From: Zonotrichia leucophrys gambelii
Lineage: Eukaryota > Chordata > Aves > Passeriformes > Passerellidae
Assembly (NCBI RefSeq): GCF_028769735.1
Contig: NC_088171.1
Location: 58,559,613 to 58,623,612 of the forward strand
DNA: 64,000 nucleotides
Direction of reading: 5' to 3'
Both the position numbers and the translations under genes were made by a program. Of this stretch, positions 1 to 11,985 are shown piece after piece (position 1 is the stretch's first letter; every line of letters starts with the position of its first letter). The notes beneath the pieces are model-generated. The model saw only the letters and a list, made by a program, of their open reading frames with translations, made no database searches and was not told the origin of the DNA.

Positions 1-1182
1 GGATAAAATCCAAGGACACATAAAATAATTCAGAAAATTAAAATATGATCAGCCTCTCATCGTTTCATAGTTTCTGTGAAAGCATAGATACGAATCCACC
101 AACATTTCTAAGCTCCTCCTACCAGGGTTAGTGGCAGGCATGAGGTCTCCCACATGCATTTTTAGTAGTGGTTCAAATATGCACTGACACTCCCTTATTA
201 GCCGGTTTTCCAGTTTTGACTTTTTATTTTCACTTACAAAGTTGAAGTTAACATACTTCATCAAGTCATGGGTGCTTCTAATTGGAGCTCCAAGACTTGA
301 TTCTCTGCAATTGGTGAAAACCCTTGCCATTGACCAAAGTGAGAGCAAAACACAGCAAGCTCCTTTGCACTTCTTTACTTTTCAGAGATGCAAATAACTG
401 GATCTCCAAGGCAGCACACAATAAGATTTTTCTTAATAGCACAAGAAACTTCTTAAGACACGGCATAATAAATTACACAGAAGAATATTCTGCCCAAAGA
501 GAACTCTTCCCTCTAAATATCTTCCAGTAGTTGGAAACTGACCGGCAAGCATGAAATTTTTGTATCTTACCTTATGTACCTGTTCACATTCTCCTTAGCA
601 TTATAAAGGAATTCAATTCAAAAACTGTTTAGTTCTACCATTTTTGCAATTTTTCAGTGGTGCCTTCTGCAGATATATGTTATTATTTAACACCAAAAAA
701 AAAAACCTCAAAACAAAAAAAACCCTATAGCATACCTGGAGAAATTCCTATAGCATGCCTGGAGAAAAATCTGGTTTATCTTGCCTGTATAATAGCTTAA
801 AGTATAGTCAAATACCAGTTTGTGACCCAAATTGTATCAACTCTAGCTGATCATAATGTAGTTCAAAAGAATCCATTGCTATTATGTTGGTCCACCAGAC
901 TAAGACATGGCCAAACCCTCCAAAATATAATATACAGCATGCATTTTCAAGAAAGGATCATTTTGCTTCTCCCATGCCTAAAAGTCATGGATCCCTGGGC
1001 ATGCTCTTGCTCCCTAGCCCCACACTTTAGTTCCAGCCACATACTGGGTCACAGCTCAGACTGACCAGCTGCATCTGCCGCACCAAGAAAGAAGCAGCAG
1101 TGCTGTAGAAATACATACAGCCAATACAACACCCCTGCAAGAGTGCGTAGATGCTGGGATAGAGACAATTGTGTATTTTCTA

Positions 1183-1216
1183 TGTTTGTTTTTTTGTTTG
1201 TTTGTTTTTTTTTTTA
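1183..1216. repeat. T-rich/TTTG simple repeat
   Basis: Runs of TTTG and poly-T lying 30 bp before the AGATT array. Read on the minus strand it is an A-rich tract. Confidence 0.8.
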
Positions 1217-1245
1217 GTCTGCAAACTCCTTTAACAGACTAATGT

Positions 1246-1305
1246 AGATTAGATTAGATTAGATTAGATTAGATTAGATTAGATTAGATTAGATTAGATT
1301 AGATT
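1246..1305. repeat. (AGATT)12 pentanucleotide microsatellite
   Basis: Sixty bases form exactly twelve uninterrupted AGATT units. The absence of interruptions suggests a young, probably length-polymorphic locus. Confidence 0.97.
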
Positions 1306-4300
1306 GTTTGGAGATTGGTTCTCATTAAAGTAGGAGCCCTGACATCTAAAAAGCAGCTGAGCACTCACTGTTCTAAAATTACTTCTCACTCTTGGTTTAC
1401 CAAGAATCTCATATAATCACTGAGTTTAATTAGCTTCCTCTGGTGTGTGCTGTGGTCCTCTCATGACACTGAGGGCAGTGTATATTATGCACATCACCTC
1501 ATCCAGTCTAACAGTGAATTTTTCTTATAAAATGGACAGCACAAAATCCTTAGCAAACTTCCCCGTAGCAACAGTTTAGAAAATTGCTTAACAATAATGA
1601 CCATTTTTTGTTTCATTTTTAATCATGTTGGCAGTTTCTAAAAGTAGTTCTCGTCAATGCTACTTTCTTTTCTGTTTATTGGGCAATTTTATTTATACTA
1701 CCACTTTAATCTCAATTTTCTCCAGAAGTTTTGCTGATAAATCTAATCTCTACTTACTCCACTCTTTACTAAGAGAAGGTTTTTGATACCATTTCCTGTT
1801 TAAGAAGTTTTACTTGTTTATAATTCTCCTATCTTTTATTATTACTCCCTTTACTTCTCAAGAGTCATGTCACCTACTAGTTCCCTAATAAACTTCCTGC
1901 ACATGCTATATACTTGATTTCTTTATAATCTCAGGTCTTCCATTTTCTGTTCTATCCTTGTAATTTTTGTTCTTTTCACAGATGCACCAGTTTTGCATCC
2001 TTCAGTGCATTGACCTCAGTTGTACTGGATCTTTTTGTTAACATATCCTTCACGACCTGACTTCCTGAGTTTCCTACTTTAGCAAACATAGCATTACTAC
2101 CTGCATAGCCATAGGCACACCTTTCAAGTAATCACAGCTGCTTATGTAGCCTGCACAGAGTATCTGGGAATTCTCATTAAGAACCATAAATACTAGAAGG
2201 GCTATTTGGCTGTTTATGCAGACCTTCATTGCCACACCATCATATTTAATGATCCTCATCTCAGAGGATTATTGCCCCAGCTAAGTCTATGTGAAGGTAT
2301 ACCACCAGCCCTCATCACATTCTGATGAGACTTCATTCTGATTTCTAGCCTGAACTTGTTCACAGATATTTTATGTTCCTTTTCTTTTGCAGAAGTGATA
2401 CCAATTTTCTTAACTGGCTGGTTTTCCCTAATATTAATTCCTTAATTTCCTCTTATATAAGCAGAGAAAAACCCATGTTTTGTTGCTTGTCTTTGATTTT
2501 TGAAAGTAAACAACTGCTTTTCAGTCTTCAGTTCTGTCTATTTAATCTGAGTTCACTCTGTGGATTCAGAGCCATCAGAAATATAGATTGCCTTCTGCAT
2601 GAGTCATAGGAGAAGCGGGTCAAACGGCATTAATAATTTCCTATTACAATCTATAGCTCAGCTACATCCTGGATTCTTTATCACACTGGTGACTCACAGT
2701 CACCTTGTATTCACTTTGTACAGATGTACCTCCTCTTCCCCTTCCCATTCTCATGTCAATTCCTGTCATGGCCTCTGGGTGAAACTGCCCTTTCTATTAC
2801 TGTATTGCGTACCTTCCCCTAGTATCAGGACTATATATTTTTCCCTGTACAATAGTCAGATCTGCATGAATACTGATAATGTCTGCAGAAATAAGTAATC
2901 AGAAAGCTTCAGTAGGAAGGCCCACATCTGTGGGTAAATCTAAAAAAGAGCAAAACCAATGCCCTGCATAACAACTGTCGAAAAACTAAATTCTAGTGAC
3001 TTCCTGTGGCTGAAAAAGAATCCTCTTGTAGTTTCATACTTTTATCTCATCTTTTCTTTATCTACACAAAAACTATTTTACCCTGTTTTATTTGCAGATG
3101 AATTTAGATTTAAATTAAAGAAAAAATATCTTTCATTGTGTTTTAAGAGTGGTTCAGTGGAAGCAAAGATTCAAAGCATTAGGGAATTGCATTTCTAGTT
3201 TGTCCAGGAAGTGTTTGGGCAGACTTGTCAGAACTGAAGCTGATCATTATTATTCTATATTTGCCTTTCTAATCTTTATCAACAAAGTGTGCCCAGTTCT
3301 TTTTTTCCTGCTCAGAGGACTGATAGCATATTTTATAGTCTTTTGGATTCTGTTCTGTGGACCTTGCAATAACAAAGCAAGTGTTGTGAACTGATGTTGC
3401 CATTTTGAATTGTTTATATACAACAGACAAAAATCTCTTAAGAAAACCGATTTTAAGGATTTCTTGTATCAACAGTCCATAGACAGACATGAAATTATTT
3501 TATTAATCAATACTTTATGCTTTTACCCAATCTAGAAAAAAATGAGAGATTTATTGAAAAAAAACTTCAAACTATTTTATATCTGAAGAAACTCAGAGAT
3601 GTAATATATTTATATTGTACAAGAGGTAAAATCCACTTTTAGTATTGGATCTTGGTACTGCCTTAAAATATGGTACATGAACATGTCTATTAATATGATT
3701 TATACTTAATCTCGGACATATTTTTCCTAAGCAAGGCACAAAAGTCCTTCATATGGAAGGACTCATTTGAGTTTGGTTTAATCCAGCTCAAGAAACCTTG
3801 TTTTATTTGTCGCACATGTAATGGTCACCATTTACAAAGTGCACAGCATTGTAATGAGCTAATTAAGGAGGAAATTTTAGGTAGCTGGTCTCTGTAGGTG
3901 AACAATTAACAAAATATGTTAGCAATTAAAAATTTAACCAACATACAGGTCAAGGTTCCCAGGTGATAGGTCATAACATAGTTAGATAGCCTTAAGCTAA
4001 ACTCAAAGAAGTGTGTGAGTAAGCAACTATTACCTCTATAAGCACTTAGAACATAATGAAGTTTAAACAGTCAGGCACAATTTATCATAATTATGCTATA
4101 TAGTTCTTTTTTGAAGGGGCAGTCCCACTGCAGTGCAAGTGTGGTAGCATTTGGCCCTTATGGAACTGAATGACACTGAAAAAAAATGGGAACAGTCAAA
4201 AATAATATTTCAAAATGAGAGCAAAGTACACATTAGAAACACCTTGAAGTATAGTAGAGGATATAAAACAGGACAGTAAAAGAATCATAAAACTGCTTCA

Positions 4301-5474
4301 CTTGCTATGTAAAGGTATTATAATTAAACTGCAATGCATTGCAACAGCTCCAGCTTTAAAATAGTCTTCAAAGATTCACTGAAAGTTATTGATAGACAGT
4401 GGAAGCATTGTTTTAGTTTTAAAATACCAAACTATTTCCCAGCAACATGGGTTAAATAAAGAAATGCCAAAAGCTGAGTTTCACACTATGAATTTTAATT
4501 TTTTTTTCCTTTCAACCTTCATTTTAATATGATAAATTAATTGAAACTAAGACATCCTCATGGGAATGTTTTGGCATCCTCTCATAAAGATAAAAATCTG
4601 CACGGAAATGGGTTACTAGTAATATAGGAACCAGTTGTTCTGTTGTATAATAAATTGTGTAAGGACGTACCAAAGCCTGAATAAAAACCAGAATTAGTTC
4701 TCCCTGATTGAGGTCTACAGTAAATGAAGAAAAAGAAGATGAGGAAGAAATCATTTAATGAATACCAATAGTAGGCTGAAACTCTGTAAATGTCCTTATA
4801 TGGTAGGGACTTTGTCTTCCCCTGTACTGCTTCCAGCAAGGCATAGTAAGGATTGTTGCTGCTAGGAAGGGCATGAGGGACATAATTAAACCCTAAGGGC
4901 TAGAGCAAATAGCTATGAAGGCTGATGCAAGTCATGGGGTAGGAAAGAACTTTTTATCAGGCACTGGCAGACTGGCTTGCTTCCTGCCCCTTACAGTCCA
5001 CCCCAGAAAGATTTTAATTAATACAAGTGGAATGGCATGGAATTACAGTGGAAGTATTCCTGATTACAGCAGTAAATTAAATAAGCATTATGGTATTCAA
5101 ATTCCCGAGCGATGCCCACAGACAAAATAAAAAAGAGAAACCAATGAAGCAAACACATATGTCAAGTAGCTCTTGCTTAAAACTGAAAATATGTTTGAGA
5201 GAATTAACAAAATATGCCAGGCTATTTTCCATTGAAAGTAAATACTACTGCACGCCCTGAAAAGCTTCAAAGTTTTGCCAGTCATATGTTGGAGGAGAGT
5301 CTCCAGCAGCTTGATAAGAGAAGAGTTTCATGGTGGACTACAACTCCTATACATAATTTCAGAAACTCAAAATATACTGTTTATATGCGCCAGAAATTTG
5401 GTCATTTCAGATTTTGTAGGTGAGATTTTTAACCAAAAAGTTAGAAATACTTTTAAGATAAACACTCCCTGTTG

Positions 5475-6157
5475 ACATAAGTTGTCCAGAATGACAACAG
5501 ATGAAGTCTCTTCCCAAGCTCAACGCAATTCAGCAGTGCGCGCTCACAGCCTAGAAATCCACTTGTATCCCAGGCTTCATCCAGAGCAGCGTGGGCAGCA
5601 GGACAAGGGAGGACATTCTGCCCCTCCACTCTGCTATGGGGAGACCCTGGCGTTCTGCATCCAGCTGTGAGGTCCCTGGCAGAGGAAAGGGCATGGATCT
5701 GCCGTAACAGGTTCAGAGCAGGCAAGGAAGATGATCACAGGACTGGAGAACCTCTGCTATGAAGACAGAAGGGGACACTTGGAGTTGTTCAGCCTGGAGA
5801 AGAGAAGGCTCCAGGAAGACCTTATAGCAACCTTACAGTAGCTAAAGGGGGACTGCAAGAGAGCTGGAGAGGGACTTTTCCCATGGACACACAGTGAAAG
5901 GACAAGGGGAAAATGGCCTTAAACTGAAGGAGGGTAGATACTAGGAAGAAACTCTTTGGTGTAAGGATGGTGAGGCACTGGAACAGGTTTCCAGAGAGGT
6001 TGTGGACTCCCAATGCCTGGAGATGTTCAAGACCAGGCTGGATGCAGTTGTGGGCAACCTGGTCTAGGGGAAGATGTGTTTGCCCACACAGGAGACCTGG
6101 GACAAGATGATCTTTAAGGTCCCTTCCAACCCAAACTATTCTATGATTCCACAATTC
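5475..6157 (+). mobile_element. CR1 LINE fragment, ORF2 C-terminus and 3' UTR
   Basis: The block reads, in CR1 order, the end of the ORF2 region (about 5510-5720), then 'gatgatcacagg...ctggag', 'ttcagcctggagaagagaaggct', 'aggaagaaactcttt', 'gcactggaacaggtt' and the terminal 'aaggtcccttccaaccc...ttctatgattcc'. It is 5' truncated and frame-broken, as usual for CR1. The 3' border is clear and the 5' border is approximate. It lies in sense-opposite orientation to SLC9A3, within putative intron 1. Confidence 0.93.
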
Positions 6158-7484
6158 TCTAATTTATTAGGGCTTTAGAAATATCTTTAGAGCTTTGGAA
6201 TGGTTTATGATCCCAGAGTTTTTTCAGAAAATGGAGAAGCAAGTAAAAACTTTAGTCTTTAAGAATGCTCTAGACATAATGTGTCACTTACCTGTTTCTC
6301 CACGTACTATTATGGAGAATACATGATGGAATTTACTTCATGACCAAATAGCTCTTTTAACATTACTAGCACTAGTCAGAAAGAATATGGTAGAGAACTG
6401 AGCAAGGTGATCAGTGGGAAAGAAAGAGGAAACAATTCTTATGTTACAAGAGTTACACAGTACTCTGTCTATTAAGAAAACACCATTTTCACCAATCAAG
6501 CCTGTAAGTTTCTGGGTTAGGCAAATAATAAGAAAATAGAAAATGTGACATGCTTTGTTACTGAATGCACTCATTCCTGCCCATAAGAAAGTAAATTTGC
6601 TCAGAAATCCAGATATGTGATTTATTTTCCCTTGGACTTAAGGGCAAGATGCATTTTAATTTATATCACTCTGATTTTATCCTGCAAATGGCTCTGAGAT
6701 ACTGTTATCATTCAATGTGCTTTAGCTTGACTTTTGATTTTTGTCCCTACAGTTTCTCCAATTAAGCAACACGTTAACTTTCATACCTTCATTATCTCAT
6801 TTGAGAGGTGATGTACATGATGGTAGCAGAAGGAGGAACTGTAGTTTAATTAGGGTCCTTGTACTCCAAAATGTAGTACCTGGAAAATAGCTTTGATGCT
6901 TTGAAATGCAATAGGAAGGTGGTAAGACAGCTGGTTTTTTCAACCATGCATTTGTGTTTTGTAGTGCATGTGCAGGCAAAATGAGAAAGGACAGTGTGCA
7001 AAAAGAAGTTCACAAGGGGATTAGTTTAACATTACTTTCCACATTTGAGAAATAAAAAGGAAAGGAACAAAACAACTGGCTAAAGCTGTATTTGAAGGCT
7101 AGCTCACAACTCAAATATTTTGGGTACTTAAGATGACTGTGTATTACAAGGAAAAAGAAAGGTAGAAACCAGACACAAATCCCTTCCTAAGTAAAAAAAA
7201 TCCCAGAATGCCACATACCTAGACTAAGCATGATTCTATTGTATGATATATAGTAAAAAGTCATATCAACATAGGATTCTTTTCATTGTAAAATATGGTT
7301 AGATCCCTTCCAACATGGGAAAGATTTTGCATATATTCCCAAAAATATTTGTGCAGAAATTAAACTTTGGGAGCAGTAAGAATTCAGTATGAAACAAATG
7401 TTACTAAACTATCCACAGCAGTGCCTCTTTTTTACTTTTATTACCACATATATAAGAATTAAACTTCAGTTGAATCCTAAAGTA
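6158..7484. other. Unannotated AT-rich stretch (putative intron)
   Basis: Between two CR1 copies. I see no exon, RNA gene or repeat family here. Confidence 0.5.
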
Positions 7485-8047
7485 GTTACAATTTGAAGAG
7501 ACATTTGAAGGTCATCTACTCCAATCCCCCTGCAAGGAGCAAAGACATCTTCAACTGGACCAGATTGCTCAAAGACCCATCCAACCTGGCTTTGAATATT
7601 TCCAGAGACTGAGCATCTATCACCTCTCTGGGTAATCTGCTCCAGTGTTTCACCACCCTAGTAATTTCTTCCTTCTATGTATCCTGAATCTTTTAGTTAA
7701 TAACCACTAGTCCTAGTCCTATCCCAGCAGGCCCTGCTAAAAATTCTGCCCCAGTCTTTGTTTTAGGCACCCCTTAAGTACTGAGAGACAACAATGAGAT
7801 GTCCCCAGAGCCTTCTCTTCTCAAACAACATGAATGCTCTCAGCTTGTCTTAATAGGAGAGGTGCTCTCACCTTCTGGTCTTCTGGTGTCTTCCTCAGGA
7901 CTTGCTCCAACAGGTCCCTTTCCTTCCTGTGCTGAGGACCCCAGAGCTGGACACAGTACTCCAGGCAGGCTCTCACCAGGGCAAAGCACAGGGAGAATTG
8001 CCCCACTTTGACCTGGCTGGCCACGCAGCTTTTGATGCAGCCCAGGG
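7485..8047 (-). mobile_element. CR1 LINE fragment, 3' region
   Basis: On the plus strand the block shows the reverse-complement CR1 signature: 'ggtcatctactccaatccccctgca', 'atccaacctggctttgaatatttcc', 'ccttctcttctc', 'ggagaggtgctc', 'ctgaggaccccagagctggacacagtactccag' and 'ttttgatgcagccc'. The 3' terminal octamer repeat is worn away. The long minus-strand open frames here (for example 7821-8081) are remnants of the CR1 ORF2 C-terminus or shadows of it, not a host gene. Confidence 0.92.
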
Positions 8048-11000
8048 AGCAACAATAAAATAAAGCAAGGAGCAATACCAATGCCAGAGCAGAAAAAGAA
8101 AAACAGTCATTGATTCACACATTATTGTCCACTCCTCACAGAAAGCCCTTGTCAATACCCTGACTCCCCTCTGCCTCACAACACTCCCCACCCTCCCCAG
8201 AAAATGACTTAAGGGACACAGATTCACCTCCTCGCCATGCCTCTCCTGGCTGCTGCAAAAATTAATCCTGTCCTGGCTGGATCCAGGATTCTGTGTTTTA
8301 GGCACTAAAACAGAAACCTTACCATTGGCAGTAGTACTTCTTCATCTCCCTATAATCAGAAAGCATTTATCACATGATGGCATATCGACAAGATTCTACT
8401 GACTTTCAACACATTGGGGTCCTCCAAAATGCAACAGACAACACAGGCTAGACCAGGCAGCAAGAGGAAAATGTAAGACCATTCTCCTTTACATTTGCAT
8501 GGATCTTTCCTGACACAAGCACTTCAGTACCCCCACAGAAGTTGAATTTCCACTTGCAGTGGCAGATTTATCTTGGACTGCTTTTAATCTTTTAATAAAT
8601 CACAATAAACAGAGGAAACTTCATACTTGCTCCTGCTGTTTTTACATCTTCATACTTTCAAACACCAAACAGCATTATTCAAGTGAACATGCCTTAAAAA
8701 ATATGGTTTTTAGTAAGATCAACTGTGCTGTATTCCTTAAGAAAGGCTAAAGAATTAAGATGCCTTATTGAGTGCTTGAAAGTAATAATTTTAGTTCAAA
8801 AAAAATTTAGCTTATCCTTTAATTATAATTTTCTTCAGTACAAGTATTCAAGACATGAGAACAACATATTCTTCTGTTTACTGAAAGGCTAGGGAACATA
8901 AGGTTCAAATAAGATTAATGTATTGTGTACTAAGGAATTGCTGCTCTCCTTAAGTCCATGGTAAATGTGAGTCCTTTTTTTTAACCTCATGTAAATTGTA
9001 ATAACCTCACCCTTAAATCAGAGAATGTCTGAAAATTGAGTTAATTTGAGCAGAGGAGGGGGAAAGTGAATTACAAAATCTTATTTTTCACTGACTTCAG
9101 TGATGTATCTCTCATACTGAAAAAAAAAATTGAATTTTCTGAACTTATATTCTTCATTTCTAACAAAAATTTTGGAGGATTGTTGACTTTTTTTCTAAAT
9201 TTTGTCACAGAGAAAGTAATAAAACCCGCCTTCCTTTTCCAGGCACTTCTATTGCATAAGAAAGTGTAAGTTTTCACTGGTACAAGTTTCAGACTCTGTT
9301 AAACACAGCCACTTAGATATCTGGCCTGAGTGGGCCACTAACCTATCTTTTATTCTTGCCTTGGATCATAAGACTTTGCTCCATGCAGCTATTGGCAGAT
9401 CCAGCTTCAAATATCCCAGATTTATAGAATTTCGGGGAGCAGGTGGAAAGGTGGCTCCCTCATTTGAAAGAATACTTAGCATGACAGCGAACTGAAAAAA
9501 AATTATATTCAGTGATTTGATGCCTATACATCTTCTCTAAGAAATGTTGCCTGTACAGCAGATACACTGTATTCCACAGGATAATATGGAGAGCTACTGG
9601 ATGAGTCCTCTTGAGGATAGATTGCCCAAGAGCAAAAGCAATCCCCTTGAAGCTCTATAGAGCAAAGTTTCAAAAATCTTACATTGCTAACTCATGATAA
9701 GACATTATGATTAACAGAAGTCTTGATAGAATCTGTCAGGCAGTAGTTTATGACAAAATCCTTTCAATGAATAGAAAATATTTTAACAGAAAACCTTTAA
9801 TGACAGTCAAATGCTTTTCTTTGTGATACCAAAGCAACAGAAACTGAGAAATTAATTAATACATTTATTTGTTTGTTAGGCTTTGAATGTAAATATGGAG
9901 ATTCCTTCTGCAGTTTTTCTAACCCTAACCCTAATTCCAATGTTTTTATGCTTATGTAATAGCACCCTCATCTGTAGCTTCCATTCTGCCCTTCATCTCA
10001 TACCTTTTATCGTACTTTTTCATTCTTGATCAGGGCACTGCTCAGTTCAAAAGTGTTCATTTTTTTAGACGTAGACTATCTTTCTCAGTTCATTACACCA
10101 GAAAGATTGTGCATGCAACTTCAAATACTTTTTTGCCTATAAAGTTATTTGTTATTTCTTTTCTACATGTCTTCTATAGTAGCAAGTGAAACAATGGAGA
10201 AGCATGAGAATAAACACAGCATTTCAGCAGTAGTTCTACTTAGAAAAAAAAAATACACTGTTCTCCACTAATGGTCATCCACAGCATCTTATCTGACCAA
10301 GTAACTGAGTCCAAAATATCTTTATGTACGATTCAATAATGTTTCTTGACAAAATACCAGTTCAATAGTTGAAATGTCCTCCTATCCAGAGTCAGAGTTT
10401 TCACAGTCCTTTGTGAAGTGAAATGAAGTTAGCTAAATGAGTATAATTTTGGGAAGGAATAGAAGACCATTATGGCCATAATTTAGGGTCCTTTTTTTAG
10501 AAGGACAAAGGCAGTCTTCTTGAGAAAAGCCCATTAAAAATGGACAAACTGAGACAAAGTTGCAAAGTGCCAGTGCTCCAAGTCAAAGATGCAGAAGTAA
10601 TAGCTGCATAAGTACGGAGAGCCACAGAGGAGTGCTTTTCTGGCATACAGCTTGTGTGCAGGAAAGGGATTAGAAGGAAACAGGGTACGCTACAAACACC
10701 ACCTCTGAGTTTACACATGTTCCTGCTGACTCATTTAGCTGCTGCTTGAGCTTGGTACTACCGGTGAACAGATCTCACTGCACATTCCCATCAAGTAATA
10801 ATGATAATTCTCATTAGAATATAAATTCATCCTGGGGAAAGGTTCGGCTAAAACAAGAGATGAAACTCACAGTGTATCAGGTAAGAAAAGGCAGAAGGGT
10901 GAGTGATATATGAATGAAAGCCATTCATAACAGAAAATTGAAGCCACTCTGATCAGAGCGCACCTAGCTTAGAGGAGAGATAAACTATTCTGGTACTTTG

Positions 11001-11244
11001 TCATTCCTACATTTAATTCATTGGCATGATCATGTGGCTACTGTATGACCACATTGTATTCCTCTCTTCTTTGTAGTGTGCAATTTTGTGTTAACCAAAT
11101 TGTATCAACTGCATACACAAATATTACTTTCTTTGACCAGGTAAGATGCAGATGAAGGTCTATCTATGTATGACCATTGCTAATCCAAGGTTCTGCAGAT
11201 CTGACAGAGCAACTAATTCGGCAAACAGACTCATGAGGGACAAG
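8048..11244. other. Unannotated AT-rich stretch (putative intron)
   Basis: No exon or repeat family recognised. A 14-bp telomere-like string (AACCCTAACCCTAA) lies at about 9921-9934 and is too short to call an interstitial telomere. Homopolymer A runs are present near 9120 and 10243. Confidence 0.5.
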
Positions 11245-11985
11245 AAATTTCTCAGGAGTCAGCACGGTTCACTACATGAAGTGCTTGACCAACCTGTTAA
11301 CAATAAGTGATGCACATGGAAGATGAGGGGGGAGCAGTGCCTGATGAGTTTCTAATGAGCCGTCAATAAGGCCTTTGACGCTGCCTCCCAGAACAGCCTC
11401 AGGCTGTTGCTGTAGGGGTTGGATGGGCCGCTCTGGGATGGATTGAAAACTGGATGAATGGACAGACCTTGAGGATGGCGATCAGTGGTGCAAAGTATAG
11501 TCGGAGGCTGGTAACTACCAGCGAACCCCGGGGGGTCTGAACTGAGTCCACTCTTGTTTAACGTCTTCACTAATGGTCTGAACGATGGGGCAGAGAGGAA
11601 TTCAGCAATTTGGCTGACGACACAAATTTGGAGGAGTGGCGGACAGGCCAGAGGGACCTTGACAGGCTGGAGAAATAAGCTGACAGGAACCTTGTATAGA
11701 GTTTGGCAAAGAGAAGTGCTGTCCTGCAACTGATGAGGAACAACCCTCCACACCAGTACATGTCGGGGGCCACCCAGCTGCAGAGCAGCTTGGCAGAGGT
11801 GTGAGGGTGGCCAAGTACTGGCAGAGGCTGCCCTGAAATGTTGTTGTAAATAATCAAAAGCTGTCTGGACATGATCATGGCAATGAGCTGTAGGTCACCC
11901 TGGATGAGCTGGAGCATAGGACCAGATGTTGCACCTTCCAACCTCAACAAGCCTATGACACTATTATTTTATGATTCTGTGACCT
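11245..11985 (+). mobile_element. CR1 LINE fragment with reverse-transcriptase relic
   Basis: Degenerate but collinear with the C-terminal half of CR1 ORF2: 'caggagtcagcacggttcac', 'gaccaacctgtta', 'aaggcctttgacgctgcctccca', 'atggattgaaaactggatgaatgg', 'cgatcagtggtgcaaagt', 'cactcttgtttaacgtcttcac', 'ggctgacgacacaaatttggaggagtgg', 'gacaggctggag', 'caccagtacatg'. The catalytic reverse-transcriptase box (F/Y-A-D-D) survives as Leu-Ala-Asp-Asp at 11610-11621. Multiple indels and stops break the frame. The terminal 'caccttccaacctcaac...tatgattctg' marks the 3' end. The antisense open frames at 11352-11950 are shadows. Confidence 0.9.

Larger units (their letters stand above)
1..5474. other. Putative distal intron 1 of SLC9A3; no exon seen
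   Basis: AT-rich sequence with no recognisable exon on either strand. The NHE exon that should follow exon 1 is about 300 bp and highly conserved, so it would show as an open frame, and none is present. Contents seen: an imperfect 23-bp tandem duplication (724-767, core CTATAGCATRCCTGGAGAAA), a T/G-rich run (1183-1216) and an AGATT array. The intronic assignment is inferred from exon 1 at 20 kb. Confidence 0.6.

Noticed and set aside
9921..9934. Telomere-like AACCCTAACCCTAA
   Set aside because: Just over two units; too short to be an interstitial telomeric repeat.
11352..11950. Antisense open frames of 126 and 133 codons
   Set aside because: Shadows of the degenerate plus-strand CR1 reverse-transcriptase region.
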